15,585 nucleotides of DNA from an uncultured Rikenellaceae bacterium (GTDB taxonomy: Bacteria > Bacteroidota > Bacteroidia > Bacteroidales > Rikenellaceae): the NCBI GenBank assembly GCA_904501625.1, contig CAJGBR010000037.1, positions 1-15,585 of the forward strand. Direction: 5' to 3'. Position numbers and translations under genes: made by a program. The notes below the pieces were generated by a model. It worked only from the letters and a program-made list of their open reading frames with translations, was not told the DNA's origin and ran no database searches. Below are positions 7,321 to 14,851 of the stretch, one piece after another (position 1 is the stretch's first letter; the number at the start of each line of letters is the position of its first letter).

Positions 7321-7322
7321 AT

Positions 7323-7928
7323 TTAGAAGTAAATTTTGTGTCTAATCTTCCAATACTTAAGCAATAGATATCCGAACAACATTCCTCCTACGTGTGCGAG
7401 ATGAGCAATCGGACTGCCGGATTGCATCATTCCAAGTAGGAATTCAATGGCTATCATTCCCAATACAAAGTATTTTGCCTTTATCGGAACCGGGAAAAAT
7501 AATAGTGCGATTCGTTCATTGGGGTGCATAACTGCAAAAGCCATAAGTATGCCATAGATTGCACCCGAGGCACCGATTACGGCTACGAAAGGATTGTAGT
7601 CCAACCAATTTGCAACCATAAAAAATATTGATGCACCGATGCCGCATATCAAATAGTATATCAAGAATCTGCGACTGCCTATTTCATACTCGAAGAATTT
7701 GCCGAACATCCACAACATAAACATATTGAAGAATAAGTGTGCAATGCTGTCGTGCAGAAACATACTTGTCAGATATTGGTATAAATGGAAATTCGGATTA
7801 TCCCAAAAGTATAGAGCTCCATAATTAGTCAGTATCTCTCCGATTGGCAATATTTTTTGTGCGAGGAATACAAGCACATTTATTATGATAAGGTTCTTAA
7901 CAATAGGTGGTGTCGGTATTTGAGACAT
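7323..7928 (-). CDS. Rhomboid family intramembrane serine protease
   Basis: This 201-residue membrane protein has about six hydrophobic helices, the basic bacterial rhomboid layout. The catalytic serine is S121 in GASG (119-122), and the catalytic histidine is H179 in AHLAHVGG. H64 and N68 in HLFFNM match the conserved helix-2 residues that stabilise the oxyanion. It should cleave transmembrane substrates within the membrane; none is known here. The gene lies six bases after the mutL stop and two before the EEP gene. A mutL-rhomboid-EEP order recurs in Bacteroidales genomes as I recall them, but a functional link to mismatch repair has not been shown. One candidate substrate by position is the single-helix protein at 9836-10126, which is speculation. 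Confidence 0.93.
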   Translation of the reverse strand: MSQIPTPPIVKNLIIINVLVFLAQKILPIGEILTNYGALYFWDNPNFHLYQYLTSMFLHDSIAHLFFNMFMLWMFGKFFEYEIGSRRFLIYYLICGIGASIFFMVANWLDYNPFVAVIGASGAIYGILMAFAVMHPNERIALLFFPVPIKAKYFVLGMIAIEFLLGMMQSGSPIAHLAHVGGMLFGYLLLKYWKIRHKIYF

Positions 7929-7934
7929 AATTTA

Positions 7935-9836
7935 TTATCGTTTTTTGAATTGTTTGTTTATTTCTGTATTGCTGATAATCCACATTATTTGCAATCCGTC
8001 AGTTGTATAGAATCTCTCTTTCAGTGATAATATTTCAGAGATAATAAATCGACACTCGGCATTGGTATATGCAGCATCTCGAGATACGGCATTTTTGCTG
8101 ATAGTGTGAGCAATCAGTTCGTGACGTGCTAAGACGGGAATTTTGTCCAGCAATTCGGCATTATCCAGCATATCATTGAGCAGATTGCATATATCATTTG
8201 GGTCAAGTTCAGCCGGGACTCCAAGTACATTGACGTTGTGGTCATCTCCGAATTCAATGTCAAATCCTGCATCAATCAATTCTGAATTAATCTCTTTAAG
8301 GGCTTCGTATTGGTTGTGAGTAACCTGTATCGGTTCGGTCAGAATCTGACGCTGAATCGTTGCCTTGTTACTACAAATAGAGTCTATCGTACGATTGTAA
8401 ATTAGATGTTGATGGGCACGACGCAAATCAATAATTGCAATTCCCTCTGGAAGTGTTACAACACATTTACCACTACCGATATTCAAAAACTGAATATCAT
8501 CGGTGGTCTGTTCCAATGACAATTCTTGTTGTGTAACTATCTCCGGTTCCTCAAATTTTATTTGAGACCAGAGGTTGTTGTCTGAATTATTATCAGTGAA
8601 TATAGGTTCATTGGGGGTCGACTCGAAATTTTCATATAGTTTATTCCAATTGTCTATACGTTGTTTTGATGGTGTTTTATAGTAACTTTTGTTTGGTTCG
8701 TTTTTTGAATTTGTCGTATGGTTTTCATCTGCAAAGGGGTCGAAATTCGGATTCAGAAAATCGAGTGGCTCTGCATAGTTGTTGTTCGGATCAAATACGG
8801 GAATATCAATGGGGTCTTCAATGTCGAGATCCATAATTCCGATACCTCCCATCTTTGCCAAAGACTCTCTTACGGCAGCATTCAGAATCTGCCAAATAGC
8901 ATTTTCATCTTCAAATTTAACTTCAGTTTTCTGGGGGTGTACATTTACGTCAATCCGTTCTGGATCAATCTCAAGGTAGATAAAATATCCAGGTGAGAGC
9001 ATCGCATTTATGATATTCTCATAGGCTTTTGTTATAGCTTTGTGAAGATACGGACTACGGAAATATCGACCATTTACGAACATATATTGATCGCTATTCT
9101 CTTTTTTAGCCTTTTTTGGAGAGCATACGAATCCGTGGATTTTAATGATAGAAGTTTCGACATTCAGGTCCATCAGAATTCGTCGCATTGCGTTGCCCAT
9201 TGTTTGCACGATACGCTGACGCAGATTGCCCGGAAGAAGATTGTATTTCAGTACGTCATTTTGGTATAAAGTGAATTCGACATCTGGGTGACAGAGTGCC
9301 ACCTTCTGAAATTCACGAATAATATGATCGCCTTCGTTTTTGTCTGATTTGAGGAATTTTCGTCGAGCCGGTGTATTGTAGAACAGATTCTTTACGACGA
9401 ATTGACTGCCTATGGGGTGAACTGTAGATTCGGTAGAGATCAACTCTCCGCCGTGTATGGTCACTGATGTTGCACACTCACAATCAGTCGTTGCTGTCTT
9501 TAATTCGACCTCTGCAACAGCGGCAATAGATGCAAGGGCTTCTCCTCTGAATCCAAAGGTACGAAGTCTGTATAAATCTTCAACAGAACTTATTTTTGAA
9601 GTTGCGTGTCTGTCAAAAGCTTTGACTGCATCTTGAGGGGTCATTCCGCAACCGTCGTCAATGACCTGAATAAAATCTATACCTCCGTTTCTGAAATTGA
9701 CGGTAATGTGTTTTGCTCCAGCATCTATGGCATTTTCCATCAACTCTTTGACCACAGAGGCAGGACGTAGAACAACCTCACCAGCCTTGATTTGGTTGGC
9801 AATAGATTCCGGTAATTGAAAAATTTTGTTTCTCAT
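7935..9836 (-). CDS. mutL: DNA mismatch repair protein MutL
   Basis: MutL couples MutS mismatch recognition to strand removal. The start chosen is the ATG at 9836-9834, giving 633 residues beginning MRNKIFQLPE; a GTG/ATG further up at 9851 would overlap the upstream gene more and adds residues the family lacks. That ATG overlaps the upstream TAA by one base (TAATG), so translation is coupled. The N-terminal GHKL ATPase is clear: MENAIDAGA (33-41), DDGCGM (60-65) and FGFRGEALASIA (94-105), then FYNTPARRKF and NVHPQKTEVKF. An acidic, asparagine-rich linker spans about 335-450. In the C-terminal domain the place expected for the endonuclease motif DQHAxxExxxxE reads DLRRAHQHLIYN (470-481), and the later ACR and CPHGRP motifs are not recognisable, so nuclease activity is doubtful. 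Confidence 0.93.
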   Translation of the reverse strand: MRNKIFQLPESIANQIKAGEVVLRPASVVKELMENAIDAGAKHITVNFRNGGIDFIQVIDDGCGMTPQDAVKAFDRHATSKISSVEDLYRLRTFGFRGEALASIAAVAEVELKTATTDCECATSVTIHGGELISTESTVHPIGSQFVVKNLFYNTPARRKFLKSDKNEGDHIIREFQKVALCHPDVEFTLYQNDVLKYNLLPGNLRQRIVQTMGNAMRRILMDLNVETSIIKIHGFVCSPKKAKKENSDQYMFVNGRYFRSPYLHKAITKAYENIINAMLSPGYFIYLEIDPERIDVNVHPQKTEVKFEDENAIWQILNAAVRESLAKMGGIGIMDLDIEDPIDIPVFDPNNNYAEPLDFLNPNFDPFADENHTTNSKNEPNKSYYKTPSKQRIDNWNKLYENFESTPNEPIFTDNNSDNNLWSQIKFEEPEIVTQQELSLEQTTDDIQFLNIGSGKCVVTLPEGIAIIDLRRAHQHLIYNRTIDSICSNKATIQRQILTEPIQVTHNQYEALKEINSELIDAGFDIEFGDDHNVNVLGVPAELDPNDICNLLNDMLDNAELLDKIPVLARHELIAHTISKNAVSRDAAYTNAECRFIISEILSLKERFYTTDGLQIMWIISNTEINKQFKKR

Positions 9837-10126
9837 TAACTGAACAACCACACTGAAAACAATATAAGCAATGCCAAAACGATCAATAATCTGGTGATTG
9901 ATCGATTTCTTCTCTGTTCTGCATTTCTTTGACGTTCGGCAATAATTCCACGACGAAAGTGGATTCTTTCGCTACTTGATTCGGAATTGTCATAGGCCTT
10001 TTGGTAGTCTGGGCCTAAAATCTCACGTTTACGATTTTCACGAGCCTCCTTTTCCGGATCGAAAAATCTCGGTTTATATTCAAATTGACGTGGTTTGCGT
10101 GTTTTGAGCAAAGGATTTATTAACAT
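9836..10126 (-). CDS. Small basic tail-anchored membrane protein of unknown function
   Basis: I do not recognise a family. The 96 residues form a soluble, strongly charged part (1-76, about 21 Lys/Arg, net basic) followed by one hydrophobic helix at 77-95 that reaches the C-terminus, the layout of a tail-anchored protein with its N-terminal part in the cytoplasm. The charged part includes PEKEAREN, REILGPDYQKAY and RQRNAEQRRNRS, the last lying just before the helix as a positive anchor. A real gene is supported by a clear GGAGG site eight bases before the ATG, unusual in this window, by its own candidate promoter at 10168-10198, and by the one-base TAATG overlap with mutL. It may matter for mutL translation as much as for its own product. 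Confidence 0.75.
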   Translation of the reverse strand: MLINPLLKTRKPRQFEYKPRFFDPEKEARENRKREILGPDYQKAYDNSESSSERIHFRRGIIAERQRNAEQRRNRSITRLLIVLALLILFSVWLFS

Positions 10127-10140
10127 ATTAATTTCCTCCG
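10127..10140 (-). promoter_or_regulatory. Strong Shine-Dalgarno site for the 96-residue protein
   Basis: On the minus strand the leader reads CGGAGGAAATTAAT before the ATG at 10126. GGAGG with an eight-base spacer is a near-ideal ribosome binding site. The other starts I examined in this window, such as frdC, perR and pepD, have AT-rich leaders without one. Confidence 0.7.
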
Positions 10141-10167
10141 AATATCTGTATCGTTAAAAAAAAAACT

Positions 10168-10198
10168 CAAAAATATTGATTTTATTGTTCGGCCACAA
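10168..10198 (-). promoter_or_regulatory. Candidate promoter for the tail-anchored gene and mutL cluster
   Basis: On the minus strand, TTG (10198-10196) is followed after 20 bases by TATTTTTG (10175-10168), matching the Bacteroides promoter form. The upstream element lies in the last codons of ispF, so the downstream genes could be expressed separately from ispF. A run of ten T residues follows just downstream, in the leader. Confidence 0.55.
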
Positions 10199-10667
10199 GC
10201 AGTGCTGTTGCATATACCGAAACTCCTTCGCGTCGACCTTCGAAGCCAAGACGTTCGGTAGTGGTTGCTTTGATCGAAATCTGTTCAATGGTAATGTTCA
10301 TTACTTGTGCCAATCGTTGTCGCATATCATCAATGTGTGGTCTGAGTTTAGGACTCTGCATAGCAATAATTGTATCAATGTTCCCGATGGTATAGCCCTT
10401 CTGTCGCACGAGTTGTACACACTTTTCCAGCAATATACAACTGTCAATATTTTTGTATGTATTGTCATTATCAGGGAAATGTAAACCGATATCGCCTAAT
10501 GCCAATGCACCGAGCAGAGCATCACACACAGCGTGAATTAGAACGTCTCCGTCCGAGTGGGCAAGGCAACCCAAATCTGAAGGAATTTTAACTCCTCCGA
10601 GAATTAAATCTCGACCTTCAACCAATTTGTGAACGTCATAACCGTTTCCTATTCTGAAATTTACCAT
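10182..10667 (-). CDS. ispF: 2-C-methyl-D-erythritol 2,4-cyclodiphosphate synthase
   Basis: IspF catalyses the cyclisation step of the non-mevalonate (MEP) isoprenoid pathway, turning CDP-methylerythritol 2-phosphate into the cyclodiphosphate and CMP. At 161 residues it has the usual length. The zinc ligands are D11 and H13 in GYDVHKL and H45 in HSDGDVLIHA (37-46). The ATTTERLGFEGR segment (134-145) holds the CDP-binding threonine and glutamate typical of the family, and LGDIGLHFPD (57-66) is also conserved. The enzyme is a cytoplasmic trimer. It is the first gene of the leftward run and is divergent from pepD. I saw no convincing leftward promoter in 10668-10781. The 55-base gap to the next gene holds an internal promoter. 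Confidence 0.96.
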   Translation of the reverse strand: MVNFRIGNGYDVHKLVEGRDLILGGVKIPSDLGCLAHSDGDVLIHAVCDALLGALALGDIGLHFPDNDNTYKNIDSCILLEKCVQLVRQKGYTIGNIDTIIAMQSPKLRPHIDDMRQRLAQVMNITIEQISIKATTTERLGFEGRREGVSVYATALLVAEQ

Positions 10668-10705
10668 TGTTAGAGAATATTTTCAACTTACGAAGTTACA
10701 AAAAT

Positions 10706-10737
10706 TTTGCGAAACAAACTATAATTAGTTAACTTTA
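10706..10737 (+). promoter_or_regulatory. Candidate promoter for pepD-rpe-ABC-F-xseA
   Basis: TTTG (10706-10709), a 20-base spacer and TAACTTTA (10730-10737) match the Bacteroides promoter form except for the last base of the -7 element. The predicted start near 10744 leaves an AT-rich leader of about 38 bases before the pepD ATG at 10782. Confidence 0.55.
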
Positions 10738-10781
10738 CGCATTGAAAAATGTTTGATCATTAATGAATAAAGTTTTTAATT

Positions 10782-12227
10782 ATGATAGAAAATCTTGAAC
10801 CTAAGGCGGTTTGGTCTATTTTTAAGGAAATAACTAAAGTGCCGCGTCCGTCAAAGCACGAAGAGTTAATCAGAGTTTGGCTTGTAAATTTTGCAAAAAA
10901 ACATTGTCTTGAGTATAAAGAAGATGCAATTGGTAATGTCGTGATACGCAAACCTGCAACTAAGGGAATGGAATCGTTGCCTACAATCGTATTGCAGAGT
11001 CATATGGATATGGTCTGCGAAAAAAATTCTGATGTTGAATTTGATTTCTCGAAAGATCCGATTCAGACAGTTGTTAAGAATGGCTGGGTGGGCGCCTTAG
11101 GAACAACTTTGGGTGCAGATTGCGGTATAGGTATGGCTGCAGCATTGGCTGTCCTTATAGAACCGAATTTGCGTCACGGAGCAATCGAAGCTCTGTTCAC
11201 CGTAGATGAAGAAACCGGACTGACTGGTGCCAATAATTTGGCCGATGATATGTTGACAGGTCGTTATCTTATAAATCTCGATTCTGAAGATGATGGTGAA
11301 ATCTTTATTGGTTGTGCAGGAGGTGTAGATACACTTGCATATTTTGACTACAAGAAAGAGGCAATGCCCACAGGTTGGAAAAGTTTCAGAATCGATATCA
11401 AAGGTTTGAAAGGTGGCCACTCGGGTGATGATATCAATAAAGGACTCGCAAATTCAAATAAACTGACAACACGTTTCTTATGGAATGCAGTACGTAAGTT
11501 TGGAATAAAATTGGCTGCTTTTGATGGCGGAAATTTGCGTAATGCGATACCTCGTGAAGCATATGCACTTTTGGCTGTTTCACCTGAGAATGTCCAACCA
11601 ATGGTTGCCTATTTCCAAGAGTTCGGACAGCAGGCAATGGAGGAATTTAAATACACCGAACCAGATATTTATCTGTCAATCAATGAAACTGAAGAACCAT
11701 TGACTGAGGTTATAGATTCAGAATCTACGATGAGACTGCTTAACGCTTTGTATTCGGTTGCAAGCGGTGTGTTGGCAATGAGTCAGGCTATGCCCGGAAT
11801 GGTTGAAACCTCGACAAATTTGGCGTCGGTAAAGATGAAAGATGGACGAATCGAGGTGGTGACAAGTCAACGCAGTTCGGTTGAGAGTGCAAAATGGGAC
11901 GCTGCACATATGGTTGAGTCTGCATTCCTTGCTGGTGGTGCAGAGGTAAAACATTCAGATGGTTATCCTGGCTGGAATCCTAATCCGACCTCTCATCTTT
12001 TAGATGTTACACGCAAGGCTCACTCTGAATTGTTTGGACGTGAGGCGGCCGTTAAATCGATTCACGCAGGACTTGAGTGCGGATTGTTCCTTGAAAAATA
12101 TCCTAATCTTGAGATGGTCTCATTCGGTCCGACTCTCAGAGGAGTTCACTCTCCAGACGAACGTATCGAAATCGAAACAGTTGACCGATTCTGGAAATGG
12201 TTGCTTAGAACTTTGGAAACAATTTAA
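10782..12227 (+). CDS. pepD: Aminoacyl-histidine dipeptidase (M20 family, PepD)
   Basis: This 481-residue cytosolic metallopeptidase hydrolyses a broad range of dipeptides, classically Xaa-His such as carnosine. It has the M20 fold: a catalytic domain split by a dimerization (lid) domain at about residues 190-380. Metal and catalytic residues are visible as H74 and D76 in LQSHMDMVCE, D113 in GADCGIG, E143/E144 in VDEETGL, and D167 in NLDSED. HAGLECGLF near 430-438 supplies the late histidine. The segment GADCGIG differs from the more common GADNGIG or GADDGIG by a cysteine after the metal-binding aspartate; this is likely tolerated. The gene begins the rightward run; rpe starts 12 bases after its stop. 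It probably serves amino acid supply from peptides, as expected of a protein-fermenting anaerobe. Confidence 0.94.
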   Translation: MIENLEPKAVWSIFKEITKVPRPSKHEELIRVWLVNFAKKHCLEYKEDAIGNVVIRKPATKGMESLPTIVLQSHMDMVCEKNSDVEFDFSKDPIQTVVKNGWVGALGTTLGADCGIGMAAALAVLIEPNLRHGAIEALFTVDEETGLTGANNLADDMLTGRYLINLDSEDDGEIFIGCAGGVDTLAYFDYKKEAMPTGWKSFRIDIKGLKGGHSGDDINKGLANSNKLTTRFLWNAVRKFGIKLAAFDGGNLRNAIPREAYALLAVSPENVQPMVAYFQEFGQQAMEEFKYTEPDIYLSINETEEPLTEVIDSESTMRLLNALYSVASGVLAMSQAMPGMVETSTNLASVKMKDGRIEVVTSQRSSVESAKWDAAHMVESAFLAGGAEVKHSDGYPGWNPNPTSHLLDVTRKAHSELFGREAAVKSIHAGLECGLFLEKYPNLEMVSFGPTLRGVHSPDERIEIETVDRFWKWLLRTLETI

Positions 12228-12239
12228 TAATTGATTGTG

Positions 12240-12890
12240 ATGAGTAGAATAATTTCTCCGTCGTTGTTGTCTGCAAATTTCGGCAACCTTGATGCAGATC
12301 TTGATATGTTGAATTTGAGTGCAGCCGAGTGGGTGCATTTGGATATAATGGACGGTCGTTTTGTGCCTAATATCTCGTTTGGATTTCCTGTTATTAAGGC
12401 TGTGAAGGCCCGTACACAAAAGGTAATGGACGTCCATCTGATGATTGTGGAACCTGATCTGTATGTTGAAAAATTTTGTCAGGCAGGGGCTCAAGTTTTG
12501 ACCGTACACGTCGAGGCTTGCACCCACTTGCATAGAACTCTGCAAAATATAAAGTCTTTGGGAATGAAGGCTGGAGTTGCACTGAATCCTCATACACCGA
12601 TTTCTTCAGTAGAAGAGGTCGCAACATTGGCTGATATGTTTCTGATAATGTCTGTGAATCCGGGATTTGGAGGACAGAAATTTATTGAGAATTCACTCGA
12701 TAAAATTCGCAGACTTAAACAGATGTTGACAGAAAAAGGATCAAATGCCCTGATTCAGGTTGATGGCGGAGTAGGTGCCGGAAATGCAGCAGCTCTGTTC
12801 GAAGCAGGGGCCGATGTGCTGGTGGCAGGAAATGCAGTCTTCTCGGCTGAGGATCCTCAAAAAATGATAGAAACTTTGTTAAAAGCATAG
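12240..12890 (+). CDS. rpe: Ribulose-phosphate 3-epimerase
   Basis: This enzyme interconverts ribulose 5-phosphate and xylulose 5-phosphate in the non-oxidative pentose phosphate pathway. I start it at the ATG at 12240 (216 residues, MSRIISPSLLSANF), which matches the family; an in-frame TTG at 12231 would add only three residues. The TIM-barrel motifs are all present: SPSLLSANF (6-14), HLDIMDGRFVPN with metal ligands H33 and D35 (33-44), H66 in DVHLMI, SVNPGFGGQKFI (138-149), VDGGV with D175, and the phosphate-binding VAGNAVF (195-201). D35 and D175 are the expected acid-base pair. It is placed between pepD (12 bases) and the ABC-F gene (9 bases), so it is part of one operon. Confidence 0.96.
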   Translation: MSRIISPSLLSANFGNLDADLDMLNLSAAEWVHLDIMDGRFVPNISFGFPVIKAVKARTQKVMDVHLMIVEPDLYVEKFCQAGAQVLTVHVEACTHLHRTLQNIKSLGMKAGVALNPHTPISSVEEVATLADMFLIMSVNPGFGGQKFIENSLDKIRRLKQMLTEKGSNALIQVDGGVGAGNAAALFEAGADVLVAGNAVFSAEDPQKMIETLLKA

Positions 12891-12899
12891 TAGTGTAGA

Positions 12900-14849
12900 A
12901 TGATTTCAGTTGATAATCTGACTGTTTCGTTCGGTGGATTCGATCTGTTAAAGGATATCAGTTTCCCGATAAACGATCGGGATCGAATCGGTTTAGTCGG
13001 AAAGAATGGTGCCGGTAAATCGACGCTGTTGAAAATTCTTTGTGGGTTGCAACAGCCCTCATCGGGCAGTATTGCCAAGAGTTCAGACTGCACAATCGGT
13101 TATCTTCCGCAGACAATGAAGGTGACAGATTCGACTACTCTGTTTGATGAGGCAGCTACGGCCTTCACCGAGGTCATTAAACTCGAAAAATTAATGGCTG
13201 ACTATGGTGCACAACTCGCCGATCGAACCGATTTTGAGAGTGAATCTTATTTGAAACTGATTCACGACTTGACCGTTGCTACAGATCGTTACCATTTTCT
13301 CGGTGGGGATACCCGTAATGCCGACATTGAAAAAACATTGCTTGGATTGGGGTTTGAACGTTCTGATTTTACACGTGCAACCTCCGAGTTCAGTGGTGGC
13401 TGGAGAATGAGAATCGAATTGTCAAAAATATTATTGCAACGTCCTTCAGTGTTGCTGTTAGACGAACCGACGAACCATCTTGATATCGAGAGTATCCAGT
13501 GGCTTGAAGAGTATCTGAAAGACTACTACGGAGCTGTGGTGCTGATTTCACACGACCGTGCATTTTTGGATAATGTCACCAATCGTACAGTTGAGTTATT
13601 GTTAGGTCGAGCCTACGACTATAAGGTGCCTTATAGTAAGTATGTTGAATTAAGGGCTGAACGTCGCAATCAGCAGAGAGCAGCTTTCGAGAATCAACAG
13701 AAAATGATTGAAAAGACTGAAGATTTTATTGAAAAATTCAGATACAAACCAACGAAATCAAATCAGGTTCAAGCACGAATCAAACAACTCGAAAAATTGG
13801 ATCGGGTTGAGATTGATGAAGAGGATTTATCAACTTTAAATATAAAGTTTCCACCGGCTCCGAGATCGGGTCAGATAGTGTTCGAATCGAAAGGTGTCGG
13901 TATGTCTTTTGGTCACAAGCACGTATTTTCGGATACGGATATAGTCCTGACAAAGGGAGAAAAAATTGCGTTAGTCGGAAAAAATGGTGAAGGAAAAACT
14001 ACATTTTCGAGAATCATAACGGGTGAATTAATGCCGACAGAGGGTGAATTTAAACTCGGTCACAACGTGAGCATTGGTTATTATGCCCAGAATCAAGATG
14101 ATTTGATGGATGGTGATTTTACGGTATTCGACACGTTGGATAGGGTTGCCGTTGGAGATATCCGCACAAAATTGAGAGATATTCTTGGCGCTTTTCTATT
14201 CAGAGGTGAAGATGTTGACAAGAAGGTAAAGGTGTTGTCAGGGGGCGAACGTTCACGATTGGCAATGGCTCGAATGATGCTCTCACCGTGTAATTTGCTG
14301 GTGCTTGACGAACCGACAAACCATATGGATATGAGATCTAAGGATATTCTGAAAGAGGCAGTGAAGGCCTATGACGGAACTGTTGTACTCGTATCTCACG
14401 ACCGCGAATTTTTAGACGGTCTTGTGTCGAAAGTTTATGAATTCCACAACGGTCGTGTGAGAGAGTATATCGGTGGAATATATGATTTCTTGGCTCGCAA
14501 AAAACTTGCTTCGATGCAACAACTCGAAATTCGTCGTGTTGAGGAAAAAGTTTCACAACAGACTAAGAATCAGGATTCGAAATTGTCATATCAGGAGAAA
14601 CGCGATTATGATAGAAAAATTCGCAAACTGACCAATGAAATCCAACGTGTGGAAAATGAAATTGAAGTATCGGAAGAAAAATTAGCACAGATGAATGAAC
14701 AGTTGTCCGATCCTGAAAAATATGGAATAGACCTCTCTGACGGCAAGTTCTATGAAAGCTATGAACTCACCAAACGTGAAAATACCAGATTGATGGTCGA
14801 GTGGGAACGACTAACTGAAGAATTGGAGCAAGCTAAAAATATCAACTGA
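12900..14849 (+). CDS. ABC-F family ATPase with C-terminal coiled coil (Uup-like)
   Basis: This 649-residue soluble protein has two ATP-binding cassettes and no membrane segment, the mark of ABC-F proteins, which bind the ribosomal E site and assist stalled translation. Domain 1: Walker A GKNGAGKS (34-41), signature FSGGW (164-168), Walker B LLLDEPTNHLD (185-195). The linker helices that would touch P-site tRNA lie at about 240-305. Domain 2: Walker A GKNGEGKT (360-367), signature LSGGE (446-450), Walker B LLVLDEPTNHMD (466-477). A charged C-terminal coiled coil (about 565-645) resembles the Uup C-terminal domain. It is translated closely with rpe and xseA. ABC-F proteins include antibiotic-resistance factors, but the housekeeping context favours a general translation or ribosome role. 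Subfamily is not certain. Confidence 0.92.
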   Translation: MISVDNLTVSFGGFDLLKDISFPINDRDRIGLVGKNGAGKSTLLKILCGLQQPSSGSIAKSSDCTIGYLPQTMKVTDSTTLFDEAATAFTEVIKLEKLMADYGAQLADRTDFESESYLKLIHDLTVATDRYHFLGGDTRNADIEKTLLGLGFERSDFTRATSEFSGGWRMRIELSKILLQRPSVLLLDEPTNHLDIESIQWLEEYLKDYYGAVVLISHDRAFLDNVTNRTVELLLGRAYDYKVPYSKYVELRAERRNQQRAAFENQQKMIEKTEDFIEKFRYKPTKSNQVQARIKQLEKLDRVEIDEEDLSTLNIKFPPAPRSGQIVFESKGVGMSFGHKHVFSDTDIVLTKGEKIALVGKNGEGKTTFSRIITGELMPTEGEFKLGHNVSIGYYAQNQDDLMDGDFTVFDTLDRVAVGDIRTKLRDILGAFLFRGEDVDKKVKVLSGGERSRLAMARMMLSPCNLLVLDEPTNHMDMRSKDILKEAVKAYDGTVVLVSHDREFLDGLVSKVYEFHNGRVREYIGGIYDFLARKKLASMQQLEIRRVEEKVSQQTKNQDSKLSYQEKRDYDRKIRKLTNEIQRVENEIEVSEEKLAQMNEQLSDPEKYGIDLSDGKFYESYELTKRENTRLMVEWERLTEELEQAKNIN

Positions 14850-14851
14850 TA

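Noticed and set aside
12120..12593. 157-codon open frame on the minus strand opposite pepD and rpe
   Set aside because: It crosses the junction of two well-supported genes, has low-complexity composition and matches nothing.
12900..14849. Antibiotic-resistance ABC-F protein
   Set aside because: The long C-terminal coiled coil and the housekeeping operon fit a Uup-like or general ABC-F ATPase better; no resistance-type extended linker could be recognised.
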